A stretch of 64,000 bases of DNA, taken from NCBI RefSeq assembly GCF_008704655.1, contig NZ_CP023688.1:1302001-1366000 (forward strand), given 5' to 3'. Below, one piece after another: positions 16,598 through 24,942 of the stretch. Position 1 is the stretch's first letter; every line of letters begins with the position of its first letter. A program made the translations under genes and the position numbers. Origin of the DNA: Streptomyces rimosus. GTDB lineage: Bacteria > Actinomycetota > Actinomycetes > Streptomycetales > Streptomycetaceae. The notes under the pieces are model-generated. The model was not told where the DNA came from. It made no database searches and worked only from the letters and a program-made list of their open reading frames with translations.

Positions 16598-16864
16598 CTA
16601 CGTGATCGGTCCGGGCGCCGGTGACGGCTCCGGCACCGGGTCCGGGCCCGGCGGGCGCGGTACGGGGTCGGGGCTGGGCGTCGGCGGCTGCGGCGCGGGC
16701 GTCGGCGGTACGGGGTCGGGCGGGCCCGGCACCGGCGGTCCCGGCGTCGGTCCCGGACCCGGCTCGGGTCCGCCGGGGCCCGGCGACGGTGTGGGCGTCG
16801 GCGGTGCGGGCTCCCGCTCCTGGCCGGGCCCTTGCGTACGGTGCGGTGTCGGTTGCCGCTCCAC
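16598..16864 (-). CDS. Small proline-rich protein upstream of the aldehyde dehydrogenase
   Basis: 88 residues from a GTG at 16864, preceded by a textbook AGGAGG with 6-nt spacing (TCTGCT), the best ribosome site in this part of the window. After a 20-residue polar start (VERQPTPHRT..), nearly the whole protein is Pro/Gly/Thr/Ser with PGPGP, PTPTP and PDPVP units, predicted unstructured. There is no signal peptide or membrane segment. It lies 34 bp before the aldehyde dehydrogenase start and likely belongs to the same mRNA. No family is recognised. A chance frame in repetitive GC-rich DNA is possible, but the ribosome site argues for real translation. Confidence 0.55.
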   Translation of the reverse strand: MERQPTPHRTQGPGQEREPAPPTPTPSPGPGGPEPGPGPTPGPPVPGPPDPVPPTPAPQPPTPSPDPVPRPPGPDPVPEPSPAPGPIT

Positions 16865-17027
16865 AGCAGACCTCCTGGGTCGGTCGACACGTGGTTCTCC
16901 GGCCCCGGTACCCGGGTTTCGCCGGTCTATCTCCCTCACGACCGGTGGATTACGCACCATCGTTCCTTCAGGGAGCCTGGCCGGTTCGGTCGGCGCCCAG
17001 TGCACCCGGTGGCCCTACATTGCGTGC

Positions 17028-17765
17028 ATGACCTCCGCGAGGACCCTGGCGTCCGCGGTCTGCGCCGCCGCGCTCGCCCTGACCGTGCCCGCCTCCGCCC
17101 TGGCCGTACCCCGCTCCCCCGCCTCCGCACCGGCCTGGCGTCCGCTGCCCGCCCGTATGGCGGACACCGGCGGCGGCAGTCAGCTGATCACGGCCCGCGC
17201 CCCTGACCCGCGCTCCACCACCGGCACGGTCAGCTGGTGGCAGCGGTACGGCAAGCGCTGGCACCGGGTCGGTACGGCGCCGGCGCGGTTCGGCGCGAAC
17301 GGGCTGGCCGAGGGCCGTACCCGCGAGCAGGGGACCTCGACCACCCCCACCGGGCTGTACGACCTGCCGTTCGCCTTCGGCCTCGCGAAGGCCCCGGCCG
17401 GTACGACGGTCCCGTACCGCCCCGTGCGCGCCTCTTCCTGGTGGTGCCAGGACAACGCCTCCGCCTCGTACAACCGGTGGGTGGACCCCCGGCCGTCGGA
17501 CTGCGCGGCGAACGAGGCCGAGCGGCTGGCCGGCTATCCGACGCAGTACAGCCGGGCGCTGGTCGTCGGTTTCAACTACCACCGTCCGGTGCGCGGCCGC
17601 GGCGCGGGCATCTTCCTGCACGTCAACGGCCGCGGGGCGACGGCGGGCTGTGTGTCCGTACCGGCCCGTGCGATGGCCCGCATCGTGTCCTGGGTGAAGC
17701 CCGCGGCCCGTCCGCACATCGCGATCGGCACGGACTCAGGGCCTACGGCGATCACCCGCTACTGA
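17028..17765 (+). CDS. Secreted L,D-transpeptidase-like (YkuD-fold) protein
   Basis: 245 residues. Sec signal peptide at about 1-27 (TLASAVCAAALALTVPASALA). The mature part has TGLYDLPFAFG, a conserved tryptophan/cysteine pair region (SSWWCQDNASASYNRWVD), and the catalytic-type sequence GIFLHVNGRGATAGCVSVP with His198 and Cys208, matching the HxxG-(S/T)xGC(V/I) motif of L,D-transpeptidases and related L,D-carboxypeptidases. Such enzymes cross-link or trim peptidoglycan stem peptides outside the membrane. The ATG at 17028 lacks a Shine-Dalgarno; TACATT at 17015-17020 may be the -10 box of a leaderless transcript. Its last 14 bp overlap the convergent ABC ATPase gene. Confidence 0.8.
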   Translation: MTSARTLASAVCAAALALTVPASALAVPRSPASAPAWRPLPARMADTGGGSQLITARAPDPRSTTGTVSWWQRYGKRWHRVGTAPARFGANGLAEGRTREQGTSTTPTGLYDLPFAFGLAKAPAGTTVPYRPVRASSWWCQDNASASYNRWVDPRPSDCAANEAERLAGYPTQYSRALVVGFNYHRPVRGRGAGIFLHVNGRGATAGCVSVPARAMARIVSWVKPAARPHIAIGTDSGPTAITRY

Positions 17766-19851
17766 CCGGGCCGGGGCTCGCCACGAGGGGGAAGTGGCAG
17801 GCGACGCGGTGCCCCGGCCCGGCCGGCTCGGTGGGTACGGGCTCGCTCTCCGCGCAGCGGGCACGGGCCGCCGGGCAGCGGGTACGGAAGCGGCAGCCGG
17901 AGGGCGGCGCGGCGGCCGAGGGTGTCTCGCCGGTCAGCGGGGTGCCCGCGGCGGGGGCCGTGGGGTCGGGTGCGTTGACCGTGTCGAGCAGGCCGCGGGT
18001 GTACGGGTGCAGGGGCCGCTCGAAGACCTCGCGGGCCGGGCCGGTCTCCACCAGTTTCCCCAGGTACATGACGCCGACGGTGTCCGCGAGGTGCCGGACC
18101 ACCGCCAGGTCGTGGGAGATGAACAGGTACGTCAGCCCGCGGTCGCGCTGGAGGTCGCGCATGAGGTTGAGGATCTGCGCCTGTACGGACACGTCGAGCG
18201 CGGAGACCGGTTCGTCGGCGACGACGAGGGACGGGGAGAGGGCGAGCGCGCGGGCCAGGCCGAGGCGCTGGCGCTGGCCGCCGGAGAATTCGTGCGGGTA
18301 GCGGTCCACGGCGCCGCGCGGCAGGCCCACGTCGTCGAGGAGGGCGGCGACCCGCCGCTGCTGGGCCGTGCGGTCGCCGATGCCCTGGATGACCAGCGGT
18401 TCGCGCAGGATGGTGCCGACGCGCATCCTGGGGTCCATGGACGCGTAGGAGTCCTGGAACATCAGCTGCACGTCGCGGCGGTGGGCGCGCAATTCCCGGC
18501 GGGACAGGGCGCCGATGTCGCGGCCCGCGAAGCGGATCGTGCCGTCCGTCGGCGGCTCCAGGCCGACGACCAGCCGCCCGAGGGTGGACTTGCCGCAGCC
18601 GGACTCCCCCACGATGCCGAAGGTCTCGCCGCGGGTGACGGTGAGGCTGACCCCGGCGACGGCGCCGACTTCTCCGGCGCCCTTGCGGCGGGCGAAGGGC
18701 CCGGCGTGCAGGGCGTATCGCTTGGTTACGTTGTCGAGGTCGAGAAGGATGCCGGGGTCGGTGAGGCGGCCGGCCAGTGGGGATTCCACGACGGCTGCGG
18801 GTTCCGTTGCGGATATGGGCTCGGCGGCGGCCGGGTGGAAGCACGCGTACGCATGGTCCGAGTCGCCCAGCAGGGCGGGTTCCTCCGTGCGGCACTCGGC
18901 GGTCGCGTAAGCGCAGCGCGGCGCGAAGCGGCAGCCGGCGGGGCGGGTGAGGAGGGCGGGCGGCAGGCCGGGGATGGTGGCGAGGGTGGTGCCTTCGGCC
19001 GCGGCGCGTTCGGGGAGGGCGGCGAACAGGGCCTCGGTGTACCGGTGGCGTGGCGCGGCGAACAGGCTCCGTACGCCGGCGCTTTCGGCGATCTTGCCGC
19101 CGTACATCACCGCGACCCGGTCCACCCGTTTGGCGATGACGCCGAGGTCGTGGGTGACCAGGATCATCGCCATGCCGAGGCGGGCGCGCAGGTCGTCGAT
19201 GAGTTCCAGGATCTGGTGCTGGGTGGTGACGTCGAGGGCGGTGGTCGGCTCGTCGGCGATCAGCAGCCGGGGCTCGCAGACCAGGGCCATGGCGATCGCG
19301 ACGCGCTGGCGCATCCCGCCGCTGAGCTGGTGCGGGTAGTTCCGCATCCGCTCGGCGGGCTGCGGCATGCCGACCAGCCGCAGCGTCTCCTCGGCCTTCG
19401 CCCAGGCGTCCCGCCGGGTCGTGTGCTGGTGCAGCAGCAGCGGTTCGGCGACCTGGGCGCCGATGGTCATGGTCGGGTTGAGGGAGGTAAGCGGGTCCTG
19501 GAAGACCATGCCGATGGTGTTGCCGCGTACGTGCCGCAGGACCGGTTCGGGGGCGGCGGCGAGGTCCGTCGGACTGCCGGTGCCGTCCCGGAAGAGGACG
19601 CGTCCCCCGGTGATCCGGCCGCCTTTCGGCAGCAGGCCGAGGACGGACAGCGCCGTCATGGTCTTGCCGCAGCCGGACTCGCCCACGATGCCGAGTGCTT
19701 CTCCCGGCGCGAGGTCGAGGCTGACGCCGTCCAGGGCGTGCACGGTACGGCCGCGGCTGGCGATCTCGACGTGCAGGTCCTCGACGGCCAGCAGCGGTGC
19801 GGCGGTGCCGGACGCGGGGCGGGTGGTCGCGGACAGGGGGTCGGCGGTCAT
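17752..19851 (-). CDS. Fused double ATPase of a peptide ABC importer (DppD-DppF type)
   Basis: 699 residues, twice the usual length: two ATPase domains in one chain. First domain: GESGCGKT (57-64), Q-loop Gln118, LSGGM signature (176-180), Asp200-Glu201 Walker B. Second domain: GESGCGKS (415-422), FSGGQRQR signature, [12 protein letters not shown]. Each domain is followed by the oligopeptide-transporter C-terminal region with four cysteines (first set Cys307, 313, 320 and 337; the second set has the same CRF..RC spacing). It powers the permease pair encoded just upstream. Substrate class is oligopeptide, dipeptide or nickel. It is the last gene of the operon and has no terminator of its own, overlapping the L,D-transpeptidase gene. 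Confidence 0.9.
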   Translation of the reverse strand: MTADPLSATTRPASGTAAPLLAVEDLHVEIASRGRTVHALDGVSLDLAPGEALGIVGESGCGKTMTALSVLGLLPKGGRITGGRVLFRDGTGSPTDLAAAPEPVLRHVRGNTIGMVFQDPLTSLNPTMTIGAQVAEPLLLHQHTTRRDAWAKAEETLRLVGMPQPAERMRNYPHQLSGGMRQRVAIAMALVCEPRLLIADEPTTALDVTTQHQILELIDDLRARLGMAMILVTHDLGVIAKRVDRVAVMYGGKIAESAGVRSLFAAPRHRYTEALFAALPERAAAEGTTLATIPGLPPALLTRPAGCRFAPRCAYATAECRTEEPALLGDSDHAYACFHPAAAEPISATEPAAVVESPLAGRLTDPGILLDLDNVTKRYALHAGPFARRKGAGEVGAVAGVSLTVTRGETFGIVGESGCGKSTLGRLVVGLEPPTDGTIRFAGRDIGALSRRELRAHRRDVQLMFQDSYASMDPRMRVGTILREPLVIQGIGDRTAQQRRVAALLDDVGLPRGAVDRYPHEFSGGQRQRLGLARALALSPSLVVADEPVSALDVSVQAQILNLMRDLQRDRGLTYLFISHDLAVVRHLADTVGVMYLGKLVETGPAREVFERPLHPYTRGLLDTVNAPDPTAPAAGTPLTGETPSAAAPPSGCRFRTRCPAARARCAESEPVPTEPAGPGHRVACHFPLVASPGPVSSG

Positions 19852-19861
19852 GGGCCCTTCC

Positions 19862-20782
19862 TCAGCTCTTCCGGAGGCGCACGTCGAAGGCGTCCCGCAG
19901 GCCGTCCCCGATGAAGTTGAACGCGGCGACGACGAGGACGATGGCCAGGCCCGGCGGGAAGATCAGCCACCAGTGGCCGACCTGGGTGTAGGTGATGCCG
20001 GCGGAGAGCATGGAGCCCCAGTCGGCGGCGGGCGGTGGGATGGACAGGCCCAGGAAGGAGAGGTAGGCGACGTAGAGGATGGCGTCGGCGACCTGGAAGG
20101 TGGCGTTGACGATGACGGTTCCCACGGCGCCGGGCAGGATGTGCCGGAAGACTGCCCGGGTCCCGCCGCCGCCCATCAGGCGCATGGCGTGCACGTAGTC
20201 GCGGCTGCGCAGGGCGAGCGCTTCACCGCGGATGAGGCGGGCCGGGGACAGCCAGGCGACCGAGGCGATGATCAGGATGAGTACGGGCTTGCTGGGGGTG
20301 ACGATGGCGGCGACCACGACCAGCAGGAACAGCGCGGGGATGGCGAGCGCGGCGTCGGTGACGCGCATCATGGCCGCGTCCGCCCAGCCGCCGAAGTAGC
20401 CCGCGACCGCGCCGTAGACGGTCCCGAAGAGGGTGGCCAGCAGCCCGGCGGCGAGGCCGACTTCGAGGGAGGTCTGCCCGCCGTACATCAGCCGGCCGAG
20501 CATGTCGTAGCCGAGGTCGGTGGTGCCGAGGAGGTGGCCGGGGCTGCCGGGCGGCAGGGCGGCCCGCGAGAGGTCGGTGTGTGTCTGGTCGGTGGGGTGC
20601 AGCAGCGGGCCGAGGTAGCACAGGGCCAGCAGGCCGAGCAGGACGACGGCGCCGGTGAGGGCGAGTTTGTTGCGGGTGAAGACCGAGAGGGTGCGGCGCA
20701 GCGGTCCGGGGGCGGCGGGTGCCGGGTCCGCGGCCGGTGCGGTCCCGCTGCTGCTGGGCGCGTCCATGAAGGGTGCGGTCAC
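19862..20782 (-). CDS. Peptide ABC transporter permease, DppC type
   Basis: 306 residues. Cytoplasmic Pro/Ala-rich N-terminus, then six membrane segments starting LALTGAVVLLGLLALCYLGP. Family marks are HLLGTTDLGYDMLGRLMYGG (the LGTDxxGRD variant) and the EAA loop around LMGGGGTRAVFRHILPGA. GTG at 20782 overlaps the stop of the preceding permease gene (GTGA) and has CAGGAG 7 nt ahead; an internal ATG at 20767 is the alternative. It partners DppB-type permease to form the channel. Confidence 0.88.
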   Translation of the reverse strand: MTAPFMDAPSSSGTAPAADPAPAAPGPLRRTLSVFTRNKLALTGAVVLLGLLALCYLGPLLHPTDQTHTDLSRAALPPGSPGHLLGTTDLGYDMLGRLMYGGQTSLEVGLAAGLLATLFGTVYGAVAGYFGGWADAAMMRVTDAALAIPALFLLVVVAAIVTPSKPVLILIIASVAWLSPARLIRGEALALRSRDYVHAMRLMGGGGTRAVFRHILPGAVGTVIVNATFQVADAILYVAYLSFLGLSIPPPAADWGSMLSAGITYTQVGHWWLIFPPGLAIVLVVAAFNFIGDGLRDAFDVRLRKS

Positions 20783-21729
20783 GACACGCTCCTGATGCGG
20801 GGGTCCAGTACGGCGTACGCGATGTCGGTGATCAGTGAGCCGAGCACGGTGGCCACGCCGACGACCAGGGTGACGCCGAGCAGGACCGGGAAGTCCGAGC
20901 CCTGGGCGGCGTTCCAGAACAGCAGCCCCATGCCCGGGTAGTTGAACATCGACTCGACGACGAGGAGGCCACTGAAGAGGGTGGGGAGGTAGAGCCCGAG
21001 GAGGGTGGCGAGGGGGATCAGCGCATTGCGCAGCACGTGCCGGGCCATGACGCGGGCGTTCGACTGCCCTTTGGCGCGCGCGGTGCGTACGTAGTCCTCT
21101 TCGAGGTTGTCCAGAACGGCCGAGCGCATGTAGCGGCTGAACGCGGCGATGATGCCGAGCGCGGTGGTCACCACGGGCAGGACCAGCGCGGGCGCTTCGG
21201 CGAGCAGGCCGCCGACGGTGTCGGCCTGCGGCGCCTCGGCCGGGAAGATCTGGAGCTGCTGGCTGAAGACGAGGATCAGGACCAGGCCGAGGAAGAAGAC
21301 CGGGGTGGCGTAGGCGAGGAAGGCGGCGCCGGTGAGCAGGTAGTCGGCGGCCCTGCCGCGGCGTACGGCCTGGAGGATGCCGAGGGGCACGGCCAGTACG
21401 GCGGCGAGCGCGATCGACAGGCCGGCCAGCAGCGCGGTCTTCGGGAGGCGTTCGCCGAGCAGCGAGGTGACGGACTGGTTGAGCTTGTACGACTCGCCGA
21501 GGTCGCCGGTGAGCAGCCGTCCAAGGTACATCGCGTACTGCTGCGGCAGGGAGCGGTCATAGCCCTGCTGGTGGTCGAAGTGGGCGATGGCCTCCGGGGT
21601 GGCCTTGACGCCGAGGATGGCGCGGGCCGGACCGCCGGGCAGCAGGTGCAGCAGCACGAAGACGATGACGGAGACCAGCAGCAGGACGACGGCGGCCTGT
21701 GCGAGGCGCTTGACCAGGAAGCGGATCAC
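20779..21729 (-). CDS. Peptide ABC transporter permease, DppB type
   Basis: 316 residues. Starts IRFLVKRLAQAAVVLLLVSVIVFVLLHLLPGGPA, the canonical DppB/OppB N-terminus, followed by a periplasmic-type loop with GDLGESYKLNQSV and five more membrane segments. EAA-type loop: RTARAKGQSNARVMARHVLRNALIP. The GTG start overlaps the stop of the binding-protein gene (GTGA) and its own stop overlaps the next permease, so the operon is tightly coupled. Confidence 0.9.
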   Translation of the reverse strand: MIRFLVKRLAQAAVVLLLVSVIVFVLLHLLPGGPARAILGVKATPEAIAHFDHQQGYDRSLPQQYAMYLGRLLTGDLGESYKLNQSVTSLLGERLPKTALLAGLSIALAAVLAVPLGILQAVRRGRAADYLLTGAAFLAYATPVFFLGLVLILVFSQQLQIFPAEAPQADTVGGLLAEAPALVLPVVTTALGIIAAFSRYMRSAVLDNLEEDYVRTARAKGQSNARVMARHVLRNALIPLATLLGLYLPTLFSGLLVVESMFNYPGMGLLFWNAAQGSDFPVLLGVTLVVGVATVLGSLITDIAYAVLDPRIRSVS

Positions 21730-23534
21730 CGGCCCGCACCGCCCTTCTTGACGAAGTACCAGTCCTGCGGCGCCAGGCTGAGCGTGGGGTTCTGGTCGAT
21801 GCCGCGCAGGTCGTTGCGGATGACGGAGACCTGGTAGGCCGGGTTGGGCGTCCACAGGACGGGCACCTGGTCCGCGGTGTAGCGGGCGTAGTCGCGCAGC
21901 GCGGACGGGTCGTCGGAGTACTCGGTCTTCTTGATCAGCTCGTCGGCCTTCGGGTCGGACCAGTTGCCCATGTTGGAGGGCGCGCCGGTGGCGAAGAGGG
22001 ATTCGCCGCTGGCCACGGTCGGGAAGTACCAGCTGCCCTGTGTCCCGAAGAAGCCCAGCTGCCAGGCGGAGCACACCGGTTCCGTCTTCTTGCAGGGCAC
22101 GGTGGTGCCCAGGACGGTGTTCAGCGGCTGCTGCCGGATGTCCAGGGTGATGCCCGCCTTGTCCATGGCGGACTTGATCTCCTGCATGGTGTTGGACGTC
22201 TCGGTGGAGCCGGACTGCGAGAGCAGTTCCAGACGCAGGGGCTGACCTGCGGGGATGTCCTTGCCGCACTCATCCGGCCCGGTGCCGGGGCGGGCGCAGC
22301 GCAACTGTCCGCCGGTGCGCTGCCAGCCGTGCGCGGCGAGCAGCGCTTCCGCCTTCTCCGGGTCGTACGGGAACGGGTCCCGGTCGAGCTGTCCGGCGGG
22401 CACCGGGCCGCGGGTGGGCTCGGCGCTGCCGTGCCAGACGACGTCGGCGATCGTCCGCTGGTCGATGAGGTGCTGGAGGGCGCGGCGCAGATAGGTCTGG
22501 CGGAGCAGCGGGCCCGCGGTGGGGTGATTGAAGTTCAGGACGATGTAGGTGATCGCCCAGCCTTCCCACGGGTCGATGCGGTAGCCCAGCTTTTTGAAGC
22601 TCGCGGAGCGGGCCATCACGGACGGCGGAATGTAGCCGTAGTCCACGCCGCCCGCGCGCAGCACGTTGAATTCGGAATCCGCGGTGGTGAACGGCTTGAG
22701 GACGACGCGGTCGAGATGGGGCTTGTCCGGGCCGCTGTACTGCTGGTTGGGAATCAGCGACACCTGCCCGGAGGTGGTCCACTTCTCGATGCGCCAGGGT
22801 CCGCTGACGGTTTTCCAGAGCGGGTCGGTGGCGAACTCCGAGAGCTTCCTGGCGTGTTCCAGCAGGCGCGCGAAGACCTTCTTCGGATTCTCGTCGTGCG
22901 GGTCCCAGGCGTGTTTGGGCAGCGGGGTGAAATCCTGGAGCTGGTTGCCGGTGAACCAGGCGGGGTTGTACGCGCGGTCCAGGCGCAGCCGGAAGGTGTG
23001 GTCGTCCAGCACCTCGAACTTCTTGACGTTGTCGGGCAGCAGGCCCGGCGAATAGCCCGCCCACTCCTGCTTGTCGTGCTTGATCAGGTCGTACCAGAAC
23101 TCCACGTCGCGGCTGGTGACGGGCGTGCCGTCGGACCAGCGGTAACCCTTTTTCAGCGCGATGGTGACGGTGGTGTTGCCGTCGCTGTAGCGCGGCTGCC
23201 CGGCGAGGTTGCGCGGGCTGTCCATGGTCAGGCCCGCGCCCTTCTTCTCGGCCGTGTAGAGGGGCGGGTAGAGGAGGTCCTGTACGGCGTTGTTGTACGA
23301 GGCCAGGTAGCCGGCCGTGCCGATCGGGAAGATCCAGTTGGGGGTGGCGGCGGGCGGCAGCGCCATGGTGGCCGTACCGCCCTCGACGCGGGTGCCGCCG
23401 GTGGCGCCGAGACTGGTGACGGCCCCGTTCTCGGGGCCGCAGCCGGTGAGCGTGGCCGTACCGAGCAACAGCGCGAGGAGGGCGGCGAGCAGGGCGTGGA
23501 GGGGGCCGCGTCGGCGGGTGCTGCGCGGGCCCAT
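21726..23534 (-). CDS. Peptide-binding lipoprotein of the ABC importer (SBP family 5)
   Basis: 602 residues. Signal peptide with lipobox LTGC (GTATLTGCGPENG, about 26-38), so the mature protein is tethered by lipid-modified cysteine after cleavage by signal peptidase II. SBP_bac_5 features: YRWSDGTPVTSRDVEFWYDLI, FRLRLDRAYNPAWF, YIVLNFNHPTAGPLLRQTYLRRALQHLIDQ and a late WTPNPAYQVSV. It captures the peptide and delivers it to the two permeases. GGAGG lies 4 nt before the ATG at 23534. A clear promoter stands 40-70 bp upstream. It is the first gene of a four-gene operon and is divergent from a ROK regulator. Confidence 0.9.
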   Translation of the reverse strand: MGPRSTRRRGPLHALLAALLALLLGTATLTGCGPENGAVTSLGATGGTRVEGGTATMALPPAATPNWIFPIGTAGYLASYNNAVQDLLYPPLYTAEKKGAGLTMDSPRNLAGQPRYSDGNTTVTIALKKGYRWSDGTPVTSRDVEFWYDLIKHDKQEWAGYSPGLLPDNVKKFEVLDDHTFRLRLDRAYNPAWFTGNQLQDFTPLPKHAWDPHDENPKKVFARLLEHARKLSEFATDPLWKTVSGPWRIEKWTTSGQVSLIPNQQYSGPDKPHLDRVVLKPFTTADSEFNVLRAGGVDYGYIPPSVMARSASFKKLGYRIDPWEGWAITYIVLNFNHPTAGPLLRQTYLRRALQHLIDQRTIADVVWHGSAEPTRGPVPAGQLDRDPFPYDPEKAEALLAAHGWQRTGGQLRCARPGTGPDECGKDIPAGQPLRLELLSQSGSTETSNTMQEIKSAMDKAGITLDIRQQPLNTVLGTTVPCKKTEPVCSAWQLGFFGTQGSWYFPTVASGESLFATGAPSNMGNWSDPKADELIKKTEYSDDPSALRDYARYTADQVPVLWTPNPAYQVSVIRNDLRGIDQNPTLSLAPQDWYFVKKGGAGR

Positions 23535-23572
23535 GCTGCCTCCGGGAGGTCGGCCGGTCGAAGAGTGCGAGA

Positions 23573-23602
23573 AAAGTACGGACGGCCGAGAAAAGAAGTC
23601 AA
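23573..23602 (-). promoter_or_regulatory. HrdB-type promoter of the peptide ABC operon
   Basis: On the minus strand TTGACT (23602-23597), 18-nt spacer, TACTTT (23578-23573), followed by the GGAGG and ATG of the binding-protein gene. A near-consensus promoter for the main vegetative sigma factor. Confidence 0.7.
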
Positions 23603-23661
23603 GGGTCTGGCGGAACATCGCCAATTGGTGTGGACTGGACGCCACTTGATTCCCTGACTTC
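23595..23661. promoter_or_regulatory. Inverted operator-like half sites in the divergent ABC/ROK promoter region
   Basis: GAAGTCAAGGG (23595-23605) and CCCTGACTTC (23652-23661) are inverted copies apart from one extra A, 46 bp apart, and the first covers the -35 box of the ABC promoter. CCAATTGG (23631-23638) lies between. They are candidate looping sites for the ROK regulator. Confidence 0.45.
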
Positions 23662-23743
23662 ATTCGGCCATCGAAGAAAGACCGGGACCGTATACCGACG
23701 TTCCAGCGAAGGGCGCCGCCATGACCGCCGCCGAGATTCCGCC

Positions 23744-24916
23744 ATGACCGGCACCGAACCCGGCTCCGCCGCGCACGTCCTCGAACTCGTCGCGGCCGGC
23801 ACCGCCCGCTCGCGCGCCGACCTCGTACGGGAACTGGGGCTTGCCGCCTCCACCGTCTCCGCCCGCGTCCAGGAACTGGTCGACGCCGGGCTGCTGACCG
23901 AGTCCGGTGAGGGCGCCTCGCGCGGCGGGCGCCGCCCGCGGCTGCTGCGCGTCCCGGACGGCGGCACCGTCGCGCTCGCCGCCGACCTGGGCAGCCACCA
24001 CATCCGTACCGGCGCGGTGGGCCTGACCGGCACCGGCTACGACATCGACGAGTGCGCCTTCGACCTGACGGCCGGCCCCGAACCGGCCGTCGGCCTGCTC
24101 GCCGAGCGGCTGACCGCGCTGGCCGCCCGGCAGCGCGCGGCGGGTCGCGCCGTGTGCGGGGTGGGCGTCGGCTTCCCCGGGCCCGTCGATCCCGCGTCCG
24201 GCCGGATCATCGCCCCGTCCCGGATGCCCGGCTGGCATCTGTACGAGCTGCGCGACCGGCTCGCCGATCGGACCGGCCTGCCGGTCCTGGTCGACAACGA
24301 CGCCAACGTCCTGGCCCTGGGCGAGCACCGGGCCACCCACCCGGACCTGCGGCACCTGGTCGTGGTCAAGGCGGGCCGCGGCATCGGCTCCGGCGTGATC
24401 AGCCACGGCCGGCTCTACCGGGGCGCCCGCGGCTGCGCCGGCGACATCAGCCACGTACGCATGGACGCCGCCGCCGAACGCCCCTGCTCCTGCGGGAACA
24501 TCGGCTGCCTGGAGACCGTGGCCAGCGGCGCCGCCATCGCCGCCGCCCTGCGCGAGCGGGGCATCGGAGCGGAGTCCACCACCGACATCCTGCGGCTCGT
24601 CGAGGACGGCGAGCCCCACGCCACGACCCTGGTGCGGCAGGCAGGGCGGCACATCGGCGCGGTGCTGGGAGTGGTGGTGAACTTCTTCAACCCGCAGGCC
24701 GTGGTGCTGGGCGGCGCGCTCTCCGCCGCGGAACCGCTGGTCGCGGCCGTACGCGGGGTGCTGTACGAGCGCTGTCTGCCGATGGCGACGAGCGAGCTGT
24801 CCATCGTGGCCGCGAGCCGCGGCCCGGACGCGGGCCTGCTCGGCGCCGGGCACGCCGCACTGCGCGAACTGGCCACCGAAGGCGGGCTGCCGGTCCTGCC
24901 CGCAGCCCGTAGGTAA
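23744..24916 (+). CDS. ROK-family transcriptional regulator
   Basis: 390 residues. N-terminal winged helix (about 12-60, RSRADLVRELGLAASTVSARVQELVDAGLL) fused to a ROK sugar-kinase-like domain. VALAADLGSHHIRTG opens the actin-like fold, GVGVGFPGPVD and VDNDANVLALGEH follow, and the zinc site is intact (GDISHVRMD then CSCGNIGCLE). Such regulators usually answer to a sugar or its phosphate. The asparagine-aspartate pair of kinases (DNDAN) is kept, so ligand phosphorylation cannot be ruled out. It faces the peptide ABC operon and is followed 26 bp later by the M81 peptidase gene, so it probably controls both. Confidence 0.88.
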   Translation: MTGTEPGSAAHVLELVAAGTARSRADLVRELGLAASTVSARVQELVDAGLLTESGEGASRGGRRPRLLRVPDGGTVALAADLGSHHIRTGAVGLTGTGYDIDECAFDLTAGPEPAVGLLAERLTALAARQRAAGRAVCGVGVGFPGPVDPASGRIIAPSRMPGWHLYELRDRLADRTGLPVLVDNDANVLALGEHRATHPDLRHLVVVKAGRGIGSGVISHGRLYRGARGCAGDISHVRMDAAAERPCSCGNIGCLETVASGAAIAAALRERGIGAESTTDILRLVEDGEPHATTLVRQAGRHIGAVLGVVVNFFNPQAVVLGGALSAAEPLVAAVRGVLYERCLPMATSELSIVAASRGPDAGLLGAGHAALRELATEGGLPVLPAARR

Positions 24917-24942
24917 CCCCCGAAGAAAGGTGCACCATCGAC

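Noticed and set aside
16598..17005. Longer version of the proline-rich frame starting at 17005
   Set aside because: The AGGAGG site supports the internal GTG at 16864; the extra N-terminal residues overlap the opposite promoter region and lack a ribosome site.
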